Shown here: one piece after another, positions 34,397 to 42,024 of the stretch
Numbering within the stretch: position 1 is the first letter of the stretch
How the letters are laid out: each line of letters starts with the position of its first letter
Assembly (NCBI GenBank): GCA_000955785.1
Contig: JYOD01000099.1
Coordinates: 1-42,024 of the forward strand
Source: Burkholderiaceae bacterium 16
Lineage (GTDB): Bacteria > Pseudomonadota > Gammaproteobacteria > Burkholderiales > Burkholderiaceae
Length of the DNA: 42,024 nucleotides
Direction of reading: 5' to 3'
Made by a program: the position numbers and the translations under genes
Notes under the pieces: model-generated
Databases searched by the model: none
Told to the model about the DNA's origin: nothing
What the model saw: only the letters and a program-made list of their open reading frames with translations

Positions 34397-35397
34397 CGCG
34401 CACCGCCCTCGAAGATTCAGCGGCGACATTGGACCTGAAGGACATGACGGCCGGCAAGCCACCCTGCGTGGCACTGCTTAGCAGCGTGCTCGACATGAGC
34501 TACCTGGTTCCCGCCTTCCGCGCGGCGGCGCCCGGGCTGGACCTGCGCATGGGGCCCGACCTGGGTGCGCTTGACGAGATCGATGCCGCGGTCTGCTGGG
34601 TGCCCCCGCCCGGGTTGCTGGCCGCCATGCCGAAGCTGCGCCTGGTGCAGTCGCTGGGCGCAGGCATCGACCATCTGCGGAGCGACCCGGACCTGCCGTC
34701 CGGGCCAACCGTGTGCCGCATCGTGGATACCGCGATGGCCGGCAGCATGACGGCCTACGTGACATGGGCCGTGATCCAGCACCAGCGCAGCATGGGCGCC
34801 TATCTGGCCAGCGCGGCAGCCAGACAATGGCAGGAGCAGCCCATCGTGGTGCCGTCGCGGCACCGCGTGGGCATTGCGGGGCTTGGCACGCTGGGCGTTG
34901 CCAGCGCCCGCGCACTGCAGGCGGTGGGCTATTCGGTGCGCGGCTGGAGCCGTAGCCCCAAGACTGACTTGCCCGAGGGTGTCGAAGCGTTCCACGGGCA
35001 GGGCGGCCTGGATGCCTTCCTGGCAGGCTGCGACGCACTGGTTTGCCTGCTGCCGCTTACCGCGCAGACGCAGGGTTTCTTGTGCGCCGACCTGTTCGCC
35101 CGCCTGCCGCGCGGCGCGCATCTGATCAACGTGGGCCGCGGCAGCCATCTCGTCGAGGCAGACCTGCTGCGCGCGCTGGACGAAGGCACGCTGGGCGCGG
35201 CCACGCTGGACGCCTTCCAACACGAGCCGCTGCCGGCGGAGCACCCGTTCTGGCGGCATCCGCGCATCGTGGTCACGCCGCATGTGGCGGCTCGCACCGA
35301 TTCGGCTACGATCGCGCGCCAGACGCTGGATAATCTGGCTCAACTGCGCCGTGGGCAGCGACCCGCGGTGGCAGTCGATCCGGCGCGGGGATACTGA
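34393..35397 (+). CDS. D-2-hydroxyacid dehydrogenase, glyoxylate/hydroxypyruvate reductase A-like
   Basis: A 334-residue NAD(P)-dependent dehydrogenase. The Rossmann motif is GxGxxG at 163-168 ('GLGTLG'), and the catalytic residues appear as Arg249 in 'INVGRGSHLVE', Glu278 in 'FQHEPLP' and His297 in 'TPHVAA'. It interconverts 2-oxo acids and D-2-hydroxy acids. Its start overlaps the ATPase gene (ATGA). In this pathway it may reduce the oxo acid formed by transamination or aldol cleavage; inference. Confidence 0.88.
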   Translation: MTRTALEDSAATLDLKDMTAGKPPCVALLSSVLDMSYLVPAFRAAAPGLDLRMGPDLGALDEIDAAVCWVPPPGLLAAMPKLRLVQSLGAGIDHLRSDPDLPSGPTVCRIVDTAMAGSMTAYVTWAVIQHQRSMGAYLASAAARQWQEQPIVVPSRHRVGIAGLGTLGVASARALQAVGYSVRGWSRSPKTDLPEGVEAFHGQGGLDAFLAGCDALVCLLPLTAQTQGFLCADLFARLPRGAHLINVGRGSHLVEADLLRALDEGTLGAATLDAFQHEPLPAEHPFWRHPRIVVTPHVAARTDSATIARQTLDNLAQLRRGQRPAVAVDPARGY

Positions 35398-35475
35398 TCT
35401 TGCTTAGCCCGGCCTTGCCATGCCGCTGCCCTCCCCTCCAACACACCAGACAACTACAACAGGACGTGACCTGAC

Positions 35476-36873
35476 ATGACCGTCGCCTTGCCCTCGCACG
35501 CCGCCCTTGCAGCCGACGATATCGCGGCCCATCTGCACCCCTTTACCAACCTGGCCACTCACCCCGGCGTCGGCCCGCTCGTCATCACGAAGGGCGACGG
35601 CATCTATGTGGAGGATGACCAGGGCAAGCGCTACCTGGAGGGGATGTCGGGCCTGTGGTGCAGCTCCCTCGGGTTCAGCCATGCGCGCGTGATCGAGGCT
35701 GGCGTGCAGGCCATGCGCACGCTGCCCTGCTATCACACCTTCAACCACCGCTCCAACCCGGCGGCCATCATGCTGGCCGAGAAACTGGTCGCGATGGCCC
35801 CGGTGCCAATGTCCAAGGTGTTCTTCGCCAACTCCGGCTCGGAGGCCAACGACACCGCAGTCAAGCTGGTCTGGTACTACCACAACGCCATCGGCAAGCC
35901 GGACAAGAAGAAGATCATCGCGCGCACCAACGCCTATCACGGCGTCACCGTGGCGGCGGCGAGCCTGAGCGGCCTGCAAGCCAATCACCGCGATTTCGAC
36001 CTGCCCATCGACCGCATCCTGCGCGCCGGCTGCCCGCATCACTACCGCTACGGCGCACCAGGCGAGAGCGAAGCGGCGTTTGCCAGCCGCCTCGCCCGGG
36101 AGCTGGAAGCGCTGATCCAGGCGGAAGGCCCGGATACCATCGGCGCCTTTATCGCGGAGCCGGTGATGGGCGCGGGCGGCGTGATCGTGCCGCCGGCCAC
36201 CTACTTCGCCGAAATCCAGGCCGTGCTGCGCCGCCATGACATCCTGCTGATCGCCGACGAGGTGATCTGCGGCTTTGGGCGGACCGGCGCGATGTTCGGC
36301 TCCACCACCTACGGCATGCGGCCGGACATTCTCACCTGTGCCAAGGCGCTGTCCTCCGGCTACATGCCGATTTCGGCGGTGATGGTATCGGAGATGGTGC
36401 ACGCGGCGATAGCCGCCAACAGCGGCAAGATCGGCACCTTCGGCCATGGCTTCACTTACTCGGGTCATCCGGTCACCACGGCAGTGGCGCTGGAAACACT
36501 GCGGGTCTATGAGGACGACAGCATCCTCGACCACGTGAACGCAGTCGCGCCCCGCTTCCAGCAAGCGCTGTGCGCATACGCCGGACGTCCGCTGGTGGGC
36601 GAGGTGCGCGGGGTCGGCCTGCTGGGCGCGATCGAGCTGGCGGTGGATCCGGCGGCGCGGCGCAGCTTCGACCCTGCGCTGAAGACTGGCCCACGCCTGG
36701 CCCAGCTGGCGCAGGAGCAAGGCCTGATCGTGCGCGCCATGGGCGACACCATCGCGTTCTGCCCGCCGCTGATCGTCACCGAGGCGCAGATCGACGAACT
36801 GTTCGCGCGTTTCGAGAAAGCCATGATGGCGCTGGAGCATGAGCTCCCGGCCAGCGACAAGGCTGCGGCCTGA
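35476..36873 (+). CDS. Class III omega-aminotransferase
   Basis: A 465-residue PLP aminotransferase. 'FANSGSEANDTAVKLVWYYHN' binds the PLP phosphate, Asp261 in 'LIADEVICGFGRTG' contacts the ring, and Lys290 in 'TCAKALSSGY' forms the Schiff base. 'HGFTYSGHPV' marks the omega-amino acid:pyruvate / polyamine aminotransferase branch (SpuC-like). It probably removes a terminal amino group from the deacetylated substrate. The stop overlaps the EamA gene start by one base. Confidence 0.92.
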   Translation: MTVALPSHAALAADDIAAHLHPFTNLATHPGVGPLVITKGDGIYVEDDQGKRYLEGMSGLWCSSLGFSHARVIEAGVQAMRTLPCYHTFNHRSNPAAIMLAEKLVAMAPVPMSKVFFANSGSEANDTAVKLVWYYHNAIGKPDKKKIIARTNAYHGVTVAAASLSGLQANHRDFDLPIDRILRAGCPHHYRYGAPGESEAAFASRLARELEALIQAEGPDTIGAFIAEPVMGAGGVIVPPATYFAEIQAVLRRHDILLIADEVICGFGRTGAMFGSTTYGMRPDILTCAKALSSGYMPISAVMVSEMVHAAIAANSGKIGTFGHGFTYSGHPVTTAVALETLRVYEDDSILDHVNAVAPRFQQALCAYAGRPLVGEVRGVGLLGAIELAVDPAARRSFDPALKTGPRLAQLAQEQGLIVRAMGDTIAFCPPLIVTEAQIDELFARFEKAMMALEHELPASDKAAA

Positions 36874-37805
36874 TGACCGGCCCCGCCAATCCATCGCTAC
36901 GGCTTGCCACGGCAAGCGCGCGCCGCGACGGCATCCTGCTGTTTTTCTGCGCGCTGGTGGCGTTTGCCAGCTATGACGCCTTCTGCAAGTGGATGCTGCG
37001 CGACCACTCGGCGCCCATGATGAACCTCACCCGATACGTGTCGGTGAGCGTCATCGCGCTGGTGTGGCTGGTGCGCGAAGGCGACCTGAAGCTGTGGCGC
37101 ACGCCCTGCAAGGGGCTGTTACTGGTGCGCGGGCTGGCGCTCGGGATCGTGGCCAGTTGCTTCATGGCCGCGCTGGTGTACATGCCGCTGGCCGAGGCAA
37201 CGGCAATCTACTTCACCGCGCCGCTGATCATGGTGACGCTGTCGCCGGCGGTGCTGGGCGAGCGGGTGGGACGCGCGCAGTGGGCTGCCGTGCTGGCCGG
37301 CTTTGGCGGCATGCTGCTGATCGTGCGGCCAGGCGGTGACCTGCCCTTCGTGGGTACGGTGCTGATGATGGTATCGGCCGTGTGCTACGCGGCCTTCCAG
37401 CTGCTGACGCGCCGGCTGGCCGGCGTGGTCGCCGGGCCGGTACTCTACGCCTGGACCGCGCTGATCTGCCTGGTGGTGACCGGCGTACCCGCGCTGGTGA
37501 CGCTGCCTGAGGTCATGCCGTCCGCGCCCGATATCATGCTGATGATGGCCGGCGGCGCCTGCAGCGGGCTGGCCCAGCTCCTGCTGCTCGCCGCCTTCCG
37601 GCGTGTAGCCGCCTCCACGCTCGCGCCGCTCAATTACTTTCAATTGCTGCTCGCCGTGCTGATCAGCACCTTTGTCTTCCAGCGCCCGCCCGACGGCATC
37701 GCGCTGGCGGGCATCGTGCTGATCATGCTGTCGGGCGGCTACCTCGCATTGCGCGGGCGGCCGGTGCCATCAGGGCAGCCGGTCGTGGCCCGCCCCAAGG
37801 ACTAA
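36873..37805 (+). CDS. EamA-family (DMT) transporter
   Basis: A 310-residue membrane protein with ten predicted helices in two EamA repeats (about 18-150 and 160-300), for example 'LPLAEATAIYFTAPLIMVTL' and 'TLAPLNYFQLLLAVLISTF'. DMT proteins move small metabolites, often as exporters. In a catabolic cluster already containing an importer it may export an overflow product or take up a second form of the substrate. It ends four bases before the GntR gene. Confidence 0.88.
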   Translation: MTGPANPSLRLATASARRDGILLFFCALVAFASYDAFCKWMLRDHSAPMMNLTRYVSVSVIALVWLVREGDLKLWRTPCKGLLLVRGLALGIVASCFMAALVYMPLAEATAIYFTAPLIMVTLSPAVLGERVGRAQWAAVLAGFGGMLLIVRPGGDLPFVGTVLMMVSAVCYAAFQLLTRRLAGVVAGPVLYAWTALICLVVTGVPALVTLPEVMPSAPDIMLMMAGGACSGLAQLLLLAAFRRVAASTLAPLNYFQLLLAVLISTFVFQRPPDGIALAGIVLIMLSGGYLALRGRPVPSGQPVVARPKD

Positions 37806-37809
37806 GCCC

Positions 37810-38544
37810 ATGTCGGATTCCATATTCAAAGACACCTCGCCCTCCTCTCCGTTTGCCTCGATCGAGGTTTCCGACCTGGTGGCGGCGGTAGAGGCCCAGC
37901 TCACCCAGGCCATCGTCGAAGGGCGGCTGCCGCCCGGCAGCCGTATCGTCGAGGCGGACATCGCCCGCCGCATGAATGTCAGCCGCGCACCGGTGCGCGA
38001 GGCGGCCCGGCGGCTGGAGCGGCAAGGCGTGCTGATCTCGCGGCCGCGCCACGGCTTTGCCGTCCGCACGGTGACTGTGCGCGAAATAGACGACCTGTTC
38101 CAGGTACGGCTGAACCTGGAACTGATGGCGGCGTCGCTGGCGTGCAAGCAAGCGCCCGAGGCCGGCCTGAAGCAACTCCTGGCCATGGTCGAGCGCATGG
38201 TGCTGGAGGCCGACTCTTTACCTCAAATCGAGCGGGTGGCGCGCGACCTGGCCTTCCATACGGCCATTTGCGAGCTGTCCGGCAATGCCTACCTGCATCG
38301 GATGTTCTCCCAGATGCAGACGGAAATCCGCATGATCGTGGCGTTGATCGACAGCGTCTACCACGACCCGAAGGCCGTGGCGGAGACCCACCGCCCCATC
38401 GCCGAAGCGATCTCCCGGCGCGACGAAGCCGCCGCGCAAGCCGCGGTGCGCTTCCATATCGAAGACGCCTGGGTGCATGTCCGGGCGGTGTTCATGCAGA
38501 AACAAGGCGCCACCGAGGCGCCTCCGATGGAGTCCGTCCTATGA
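37810..38544 (+). CDS. GntR family transcriptional regulator, FCD subfamily
   Basis: A 244-residue regulator. The N-terminal winged helix is at about 15-85 ('VEADIARRMNVSRAPVREA', 'LISRPRHGFAVRTV'). The helical FCD ligand domain follows, with 'FQVRLNLELMAASLA', 'DLAFHTAICELSGN' and a late His near 'FHIEDAW' that help form the metal/carboxylate site. FCD proteins usually repress catabolic operons and are released by an acid intermediate. The likely operator is the palindrome upstream of the aldolase gene. Unusually it is encoded inside the operon, coupled by ATGA to the deacetylase. Confidence 0.9.
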   Translation: MSDSIFKDTSPSSPFASIEVSDLVAAVEAQLTQAIVEGRLPPGSRIVEADIARRMNVSRAPVREAARRLERQGVLISRPRHGFAVRTVTVREIDDLFQVRLNLELMAASLACKQAPEAGLKQLLAMVERMVLEADSLPQIERVARDLAFHTAICELSGNAYLHRMFSQMQTEIRMIVALIDSVYHDPKAVAETHRPIAEAISRRDEAAAQAAVRFHIEDAWVHVRAVFMQKQGATEAPPMESVL

Positions 38545-39569
38545 AAGTCGTCTACAGCGATCAGCATCTCGACCACGACCCGCACGCGTTCATGGTGCGC
38601 GGCAAGATGAAGCGTAGCAACGAGCAGCCAGAACGCGCCCTGCGCCTGCTGGCCGCGGTGCGCGCTGACGGCCACGACGTGATCGCCCCCGCCGATCACG
38701 GTCCGGGCCCGCGCGCCGCGATCCACACGCCGGAGTACCTGCGCTTTCTGGAATCCGCGTACGACCGCTGGCAGTTGCTGCCCGATGCCTCTGAAGAGGT
38801 GCTACCCAACATTCATCCGTTCCCCGGACAGCCCTGCACCTATCCCGACAGCGTGGTCGGCCAGGCGGGCTACCATATGGGCGACGCTGCCTGCTCCATC
38901 GGGCCCAACACCTGGCGCGCGGCGGTCGGCTCGGCCGACGTGGCCACCCACGCCGCGCAGCTGGTAGCAGACGGCGAACGTGCCGCCTACGCGCTGTGCC
39001 GCCCGCCGGGCCACCATGCCTATGCGGACCGCGCCAACGGCTTTTGCTACCTGAACAACACCGCCATCGCCGCGCAGCATCTGCGTCGCCACCATGAACG
39101 CGTCGCTATCCTCGATATCGACATGCATCACGGCAACGGCACGCAGGGGATCTTCTATCGCCGCAACGATGTGCTGACGGTGTCGCTGCATGGCGATCCG
39201 ATGCTGTTCACGCCCTTCTTCACCGGCCATGCGCATGAGCGCGGCGAGGCGGAAGGGCTGGGTTACAACATCAACCGGCCGCTGGCCCGCGGCACCGGCG
39301 ACGAGGCCTATCTGGCGGCCCTGCGCGACGTGTGCCAGAGCATCCGCGCCTTCGCGCCCGGCGCGCTGGTGGTGGCGCTGGGACTGGACGCACACGAGCG
39401 AGACCCGTATCAGGCACTCGCCGTCACCACGCCCGGCTTTGCCCTCATCACTGCGGAAATCGCCCGGCTTGGCCTGCCGACCGTGCTGGTGCAGGAAGGC
39501 GGCTATCTCTCCGATGACCTCGGGCCCAACCTCTCCAGCGCGCTGCGCGGCTTCGCGAGCGCAGCATGA
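38541..39569 (+). CDS. Acetylpolyamine amidohydrolase (histone deacetylase superfamily)
   Basis: A 342-residue zinc amidohydrolase with length and spacing close to the bacterial acetylpolyamine amidohydrolase. The catalytic pair is His158-His159 in 'RPPGHHAY'. Zinc ligands are Asp194 and His196 in 'LDIDMHHGNG' and Asp283 in 'GLDAHERDP'. The transition-state tyrosine is Tyr322 in 'QEGGYLSDD'. The N-terminus 'MKVVYSDQHLDHDP' also fits that subgroup. It removes acetyl groups from acylated amines in the cytoplasm. It overlaps the GntR gene and the kinase gene by four bases each, so its product is part of the pathway rather than a general enzyme. Confidence 0.9.
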   Translation: MKVVYSDQHLDHDPHAFMVRGKMKRSNEQPERALRLLAAVRADGHDVIAPADHGPGPRAAIHTPEYLRFLESAYDRWQLLPDASEEVLPNIHPFPGQPCTYPDSVVGQAGYHMGDAACSIGPNTWRAAVGSADVATHAAQLVADGERAAYALCRPPGHHAYADRANGFCYLNNTAIAAQHLRRHHERVAILDIDMHHGNGTQGIFYRRNDVLTVSLHGDPMLFTPFFTGHAHERGEAEGLGYNINRPLARGTGDEAYLAALRDVCQSIRAFAPGALVVALGLDAHERDPYQALAVTTPGFALITAEIARLGLPTVLVQEGGYLSDDLGPNLSSALRGFASAA

Positions 39570-40639
39570 ACGGCCCGGCAAATGCGGCGCTGGCCGCCGG
39601 CCCCCAAAAGGTGGACGTGCTGAGCGAAGGCTCGCCCGAAGTCCCGCTGGCGTGGGCCATAGACTTGCTGGCGCGGCAGTACGGGCTGGCGGGCCGGCTC
39701 TCCCCGCTGACTGGCGAGCGCGACCGGAACTTCCTGCTGGAAACCCCGGCGGCAAGCTATATGCTCAAGGTCTCCCATCCCGCCGAATTGCCGCTGGTAG
39801 CGGACTTCCAGACGCAGGCGCTGCTGCATATTTCAGCGACCGATCCCACGCTCCCGGTGCAGCGTATTGTGCCGACCCTGACGGGACAGCCTTCACTGAT
39901 CGCGCAGCCGCCCGGCGGGGACGCGCGTGTGGTGCGGCTATTCAGCTACCTGCCGGGCGAGCCGCTGCCAAAAGCGCAACGCTCGCAGGCGCAGGCGCGG
40001 GAACTGGCGCGCACGCTGGCACGGCTCGACCTGGCGCTGCGCGGCTTCCGCCATCCCGCCGGCGAGCTTGAGCTGCCGTGGGATATCCAGCGCGCCGACC
40101 GTGTGCGGAGCTTGCTCGACTGCGTCCCGGACAGAGCACGCCGCGAGCTAGCGACACGCGCCCTGGATCGTTTCGCCACCAACGTACAGCCCCGGCTGTC
40201 GCGCCTGCGCGCCCAGCCGATCCACAACGACTTCAATATCTATAACGTCCTGGTCGACCCGCAAGACCATGCGCGCATTGCGGGTGTGCTCGATTTTGGC
40301 GACATGGTCCATGCGCCGCTGATCGACGACCTGGCCGTGGCCGCCGCCTATCAAGTGGATCCGGCCGGCGATACGATGGCCACGCTGGCGGACTTCGTCG
40401 CCGCCTATCACGCGGTGCTGCCGCTTGAAGCCAATGAGATCGACGTGCTGTTCGACCTGGTGCAAGCCCGGCTGGTGATGGTGGTGGCCATCAGCGGCTG
40501 GCGCGCCGCGCGGCATCCGGAGAACGCCCCTTACCTGCTGCGCAACAATGCGGTCTCCTGGGACCGGCTGGCGGCCTGCGACGCCATTCCCACCGAACAG
40601 GCACGCAACGTCCTGCGACGAGCTTGCGGGCTGGCGTGA
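39566..40639 (+). CDS. Phosphotransferase, hydroxylysine kinase-like (APH family)
   Basis: A 357-residue small-molecule kinase. The catalytic loop is 'IHNDFNIYNVLV' (His220, Asp222, Asn227) and the metal-binding motif 'GVLDFGDMVHAPLIDDLAVA' follows at 241-260, with the 'FGDM' typical of the hydroxylysine kinase/AGPHD1 branch rather than of antibiotic phosphotransferases. It is followed 20 bases later by an AGXT2L-type phospholyase, the enzyme that acts on O-phospho products of this kinase in animals. Likely role: phosphorylation of a hydroxyl on an amino compound. Confidence 0.85.
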   Translation: MNGPANAALAAGPQKVDVLSEGSPEVPLAWAIDLLARQYGLAGRLSPLTGERDRNFLLETPAASYMLKVSHPAELPLVADFQTQALLHISATDPTLPVQRIVPTLTGQPSLIAQPPGGDARVVRLFSYLPGEPLPKAQRSQAQARELARTLARLDLALRGFRHPAGELELPWDIQRADRVRSLLDCVPDRARRELATRALDRFATNVQPRLSRLRAQPIHNDFNIYNVLVDPQDHARIAGVLDFGDMVHAPLIDDLAVAAAYQVDPAGDTMATLADFVAAYHAVLPLEANEIDVLFDLVQARLVMVVAISGWRAARHPENAPYLLRNNAVSWDRLAACDAIPTEQARNVLRRACGLA

Positions 40640-40659
40640 CCACGACACCAAGGAATACG

Positions 40660-41952
40660 ATGACCCCTTCCGTTCCCGAACTGGCCGAGCGGCGTGCCCG
40701 CGTGCTCGGGCCGGCGTACCGCCTCTTCTACGAGGAGCCGCTGCACATCGTGCGCGGCGAAGGCGCGTGGCTTTACGACGCCGGAGGAGAGCGCTACCTC
40801 GACGCGTATAACAACGTCGCATCGGTCGGCCATTGCCATCCGCAAGTGGTGGAAGCCATCGCCCGTCAGGCAGCCCAGCTGAACACGCACACGCGCTACC
40901 TCCATGAAGGCATCCTGGATTACGCGGAGCGCCTGCTGGGCACCATGCCGGATGCGCTTGGCCATGCCATGCTCACCTGCACCGGCAGCGAGGCCAACGA
41001 CCTGGCGATGCGCATCGCCCGCGCCCACACCGGCGCGCAAGGTCTGATCATCACGCGCTTTGCCTATCACGGCGTCACCGCATCCATTGCCGAGGCATCG
41101 CCTTCGCTCGGGCGCTACGTGAAGCTCGGCGACAGCGTGCGCACCGTGCCGGCTCCGGACAGCTACCGCGTCCCGCCGGCGCAACTTGGCGCCGTATTCG
41201 CCGAGGGCGTGCGGCACGCCATCGACGACCTGCGCGCGCACGGCATCCGCCCGGCCGCGCTGCTGGTCGACACCTTGTTCTCCAGCGACGGCATCTTCAC
41301 CGATCCCCCCGGCTTCCTGAAAGACGCAGTCGCCGTCATCCGCGCGGCCGGCGGCGTATTCATTGCCGATGAGGTGCAGCCTGGCCTGGGCCGCTCCGGC
41401 GACGCGTTCTGGGGATTCCAGCGGCATGGCGTGGTACCCGACATCGTTACCATGGGCAAGCCAATGGGCAACGGCCACCCGCTCGCCGGGCTGGCTGTGC
41501 GCCCCGAGGTGCTGGAGGCGTTTGGCCGCGAGTGCCGCTATTTCAATACCTTCGGCGGCAACCCGGTCTCGGTCGCGGCCGGCATGGCGGTGCTGGACGT
41601 GATTGAGCAAACGAATCTCACGGCGCAGGTACGGCGCGTTGGCGCGCACCTGCGCGAGCGGCTGGCCGGCGTTGCGGCACGGCACCCGCTGATTTGCGAC
41701 ATCCGTGGGGCCGGCCTGTTCGTCGCAGTGGAATTTGTGAACGGTGGCGATGCCGGGCAGCCAGCGACAGCGCAAACCGCCCGCATCGTCAACGGCCTGC
41801 GGCGCCACCATGTGCTGGTCGGCGCCACCGGGGAACATGCCAACATCCTGAAGATCCGTCCTCCCATGGTGTTCACGGAGGCGCATGCCGACCTGCTGGC
41901 CGACACCCTGGACGCGGTGCTAACCGACGTGGCGAACGCACCCCCGACATAG
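40660..41952 (+). CDS. Class III PLP enzyme, AGXT2L-like O-phospho-amine phospholyase
   Basis: A 430-residue PLP enzyme of aminotransferase class III. The PLP site reads 'CTGSEANDLAMRIAR', 'IADEVQPGLGRSGDAFWGF' and 'VTMGKPMGNGHPLAG' with Schiff-base Lys267. 'DEVQ.G.GR.G..FW.F' and 'GKP.GNGHP' mark the AGXT2L1/AGXT2L2 group, which eliminates phosphate and ammonia from phosphoethanolamine or 5-phosphohydroxylysine. The neighbouring kinase supports that role over simple transamination. ATG 40660 is preceded by AAGGAAT; a longer frame starting at 40624 overlaps the kinase gene and lacks a ribosome site. Last gene seen in the cluster. Confidence 0.88.
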   Translation: MTPSVPELAERRARVLGPAYRLFYEEPLHIVRGEGAWLYDAGGERYLDAYNNVASVGHCHPQVVEAIARQAAQLNTHTRYLHEGILDYAERLLGTMPDALGHAMLTCTGSEANDLAMRIARAHTGAQGLIITRFAYHGVTASIAEASPSLGRYVKLGDSVRTVPAPDSYRVPPAQLGAVFAEGVRHAIDDLRAHGIRPAALLVDTLFSSDGIFTDPPGFLKDAVAVIRAAGGVFIADEVQPGLGRSGDAFWGFQRHGVVPDIVTMGKPMGNGHPLAGLAVRPEVLEAFGRECRYFNTFGGNPVSVAAGMAVLDVIEQTNLTAQVRRVGAHLRERLAGVAARHPLICDIRGAGLFVAVEFVNGGDAGQPATAQTARIVNGLRRHHVLVGATGEHANILKIRPPMVFTEAHADLLADTLDAVLTDVANAPPT

Positions 41953-42024
41953 AAAGTGGCTACGGGCAGGTCGCATCAGAGACCGGGCGCCACGCTACTA
42001 GTCCGAACTTTAACTTCTCAAATA
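41953..42024. other. End of window, no feature seen
   Basis: The last 72 bases after the phospholyase stop contain no terminator hairpin with a T run and no start of a further gene that I can support. Confidence 0.5.

Overview
The window is high-GC DNA with dense, tightly packed genes. Its families (Liv-type and Dpp-type ABC importers, MipA/OmpV, QseBC-like and RcsB-like signalling, NodT-type outer membrane factors, DUF2848, DUF3302, DUF4410) point to a Burkholderiaceae betaproteobacterium, most likely Cupriavidus or a close relative. This is inferred from protein style; there is no rRNA or tRNA to confirm it. No tRNA, IS element, CRISPR array or phage gene was seen.

Positions 1-6009, minus strand: a catabolic operon. 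Read from its promoter near 6090-6116 it encodes an HpaC-type flavin reductase, an HpaB-type flavin monooxygenase, a cupin, an amidase, a LivK-type binding protein, a DUF2848 protein and the start of a LivG-type ATPase cut by the window edge. It probably imports and oxidises an amide-containing, perhaps aromatic, compound; the substrate is unknown. A stand-alone iscS (6750-7973, plus) and a MarR regulator (8006-8548, minus) follow. AT-rich sites related to TTTAG-N4-CTAAA lie over the marR promoter and in the hpaC/iscS intergenic region, suggesting MarR controls this block.

Positions 9363-13976, plus strand: an envelope and signalling block of MipA/OmpV, a BcrC-like PAP2 phosphatase, a four-repeat COG4705-type membrane protein and a QseBC-type two-component system.

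Positions 14100-17150: a decaying segment. A GlxA-like AraC regulator carries a stop codon and a frameshift. A GltL-type ATPase has lost everything up to its Walker A motif. A D-cysteine desulfhydrase gene has an in-frame amber codon. An unidentified coding fragment follows.

Positions 17281-20368, minus strand: a DUF3302 - HlyD - outer membrane factor operon with no recognisable energised pump gene. After a poorly coding stretch with a small lipoprotein come an RcsB-like response regulator and a hybrid histidine kinase with an HPt domain (21887-25482, minus). Then come a MazG-like gene remnant, a sterol-desaturase-family di-iron membrane enzyme (minus) and a DUF4410 protein (plus).

Positions 28476-41952, plus strand: a ten-gene, mostly overlapping catabolic cluster. 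It holds a class II aldolase, a complete Dpp-type importer (binding protein, two permeases, fused double ATPase), a 2-hydroxyacid dehydrogenase, a class III aminotransferase, an EamA transporter, a GntR/FCD regulator, an acetylpolyamine amidohydrolase, a hydroxylysine-kinase-like phosphotransferase and an AGXT2L-type phospholyase. Together they suggest uptake, deacetylation, transamination and kinase/phospholyase cleavage of an acylated, hydroxylated amine or amino acid. This is the best candidate here for an undescribed pathway.
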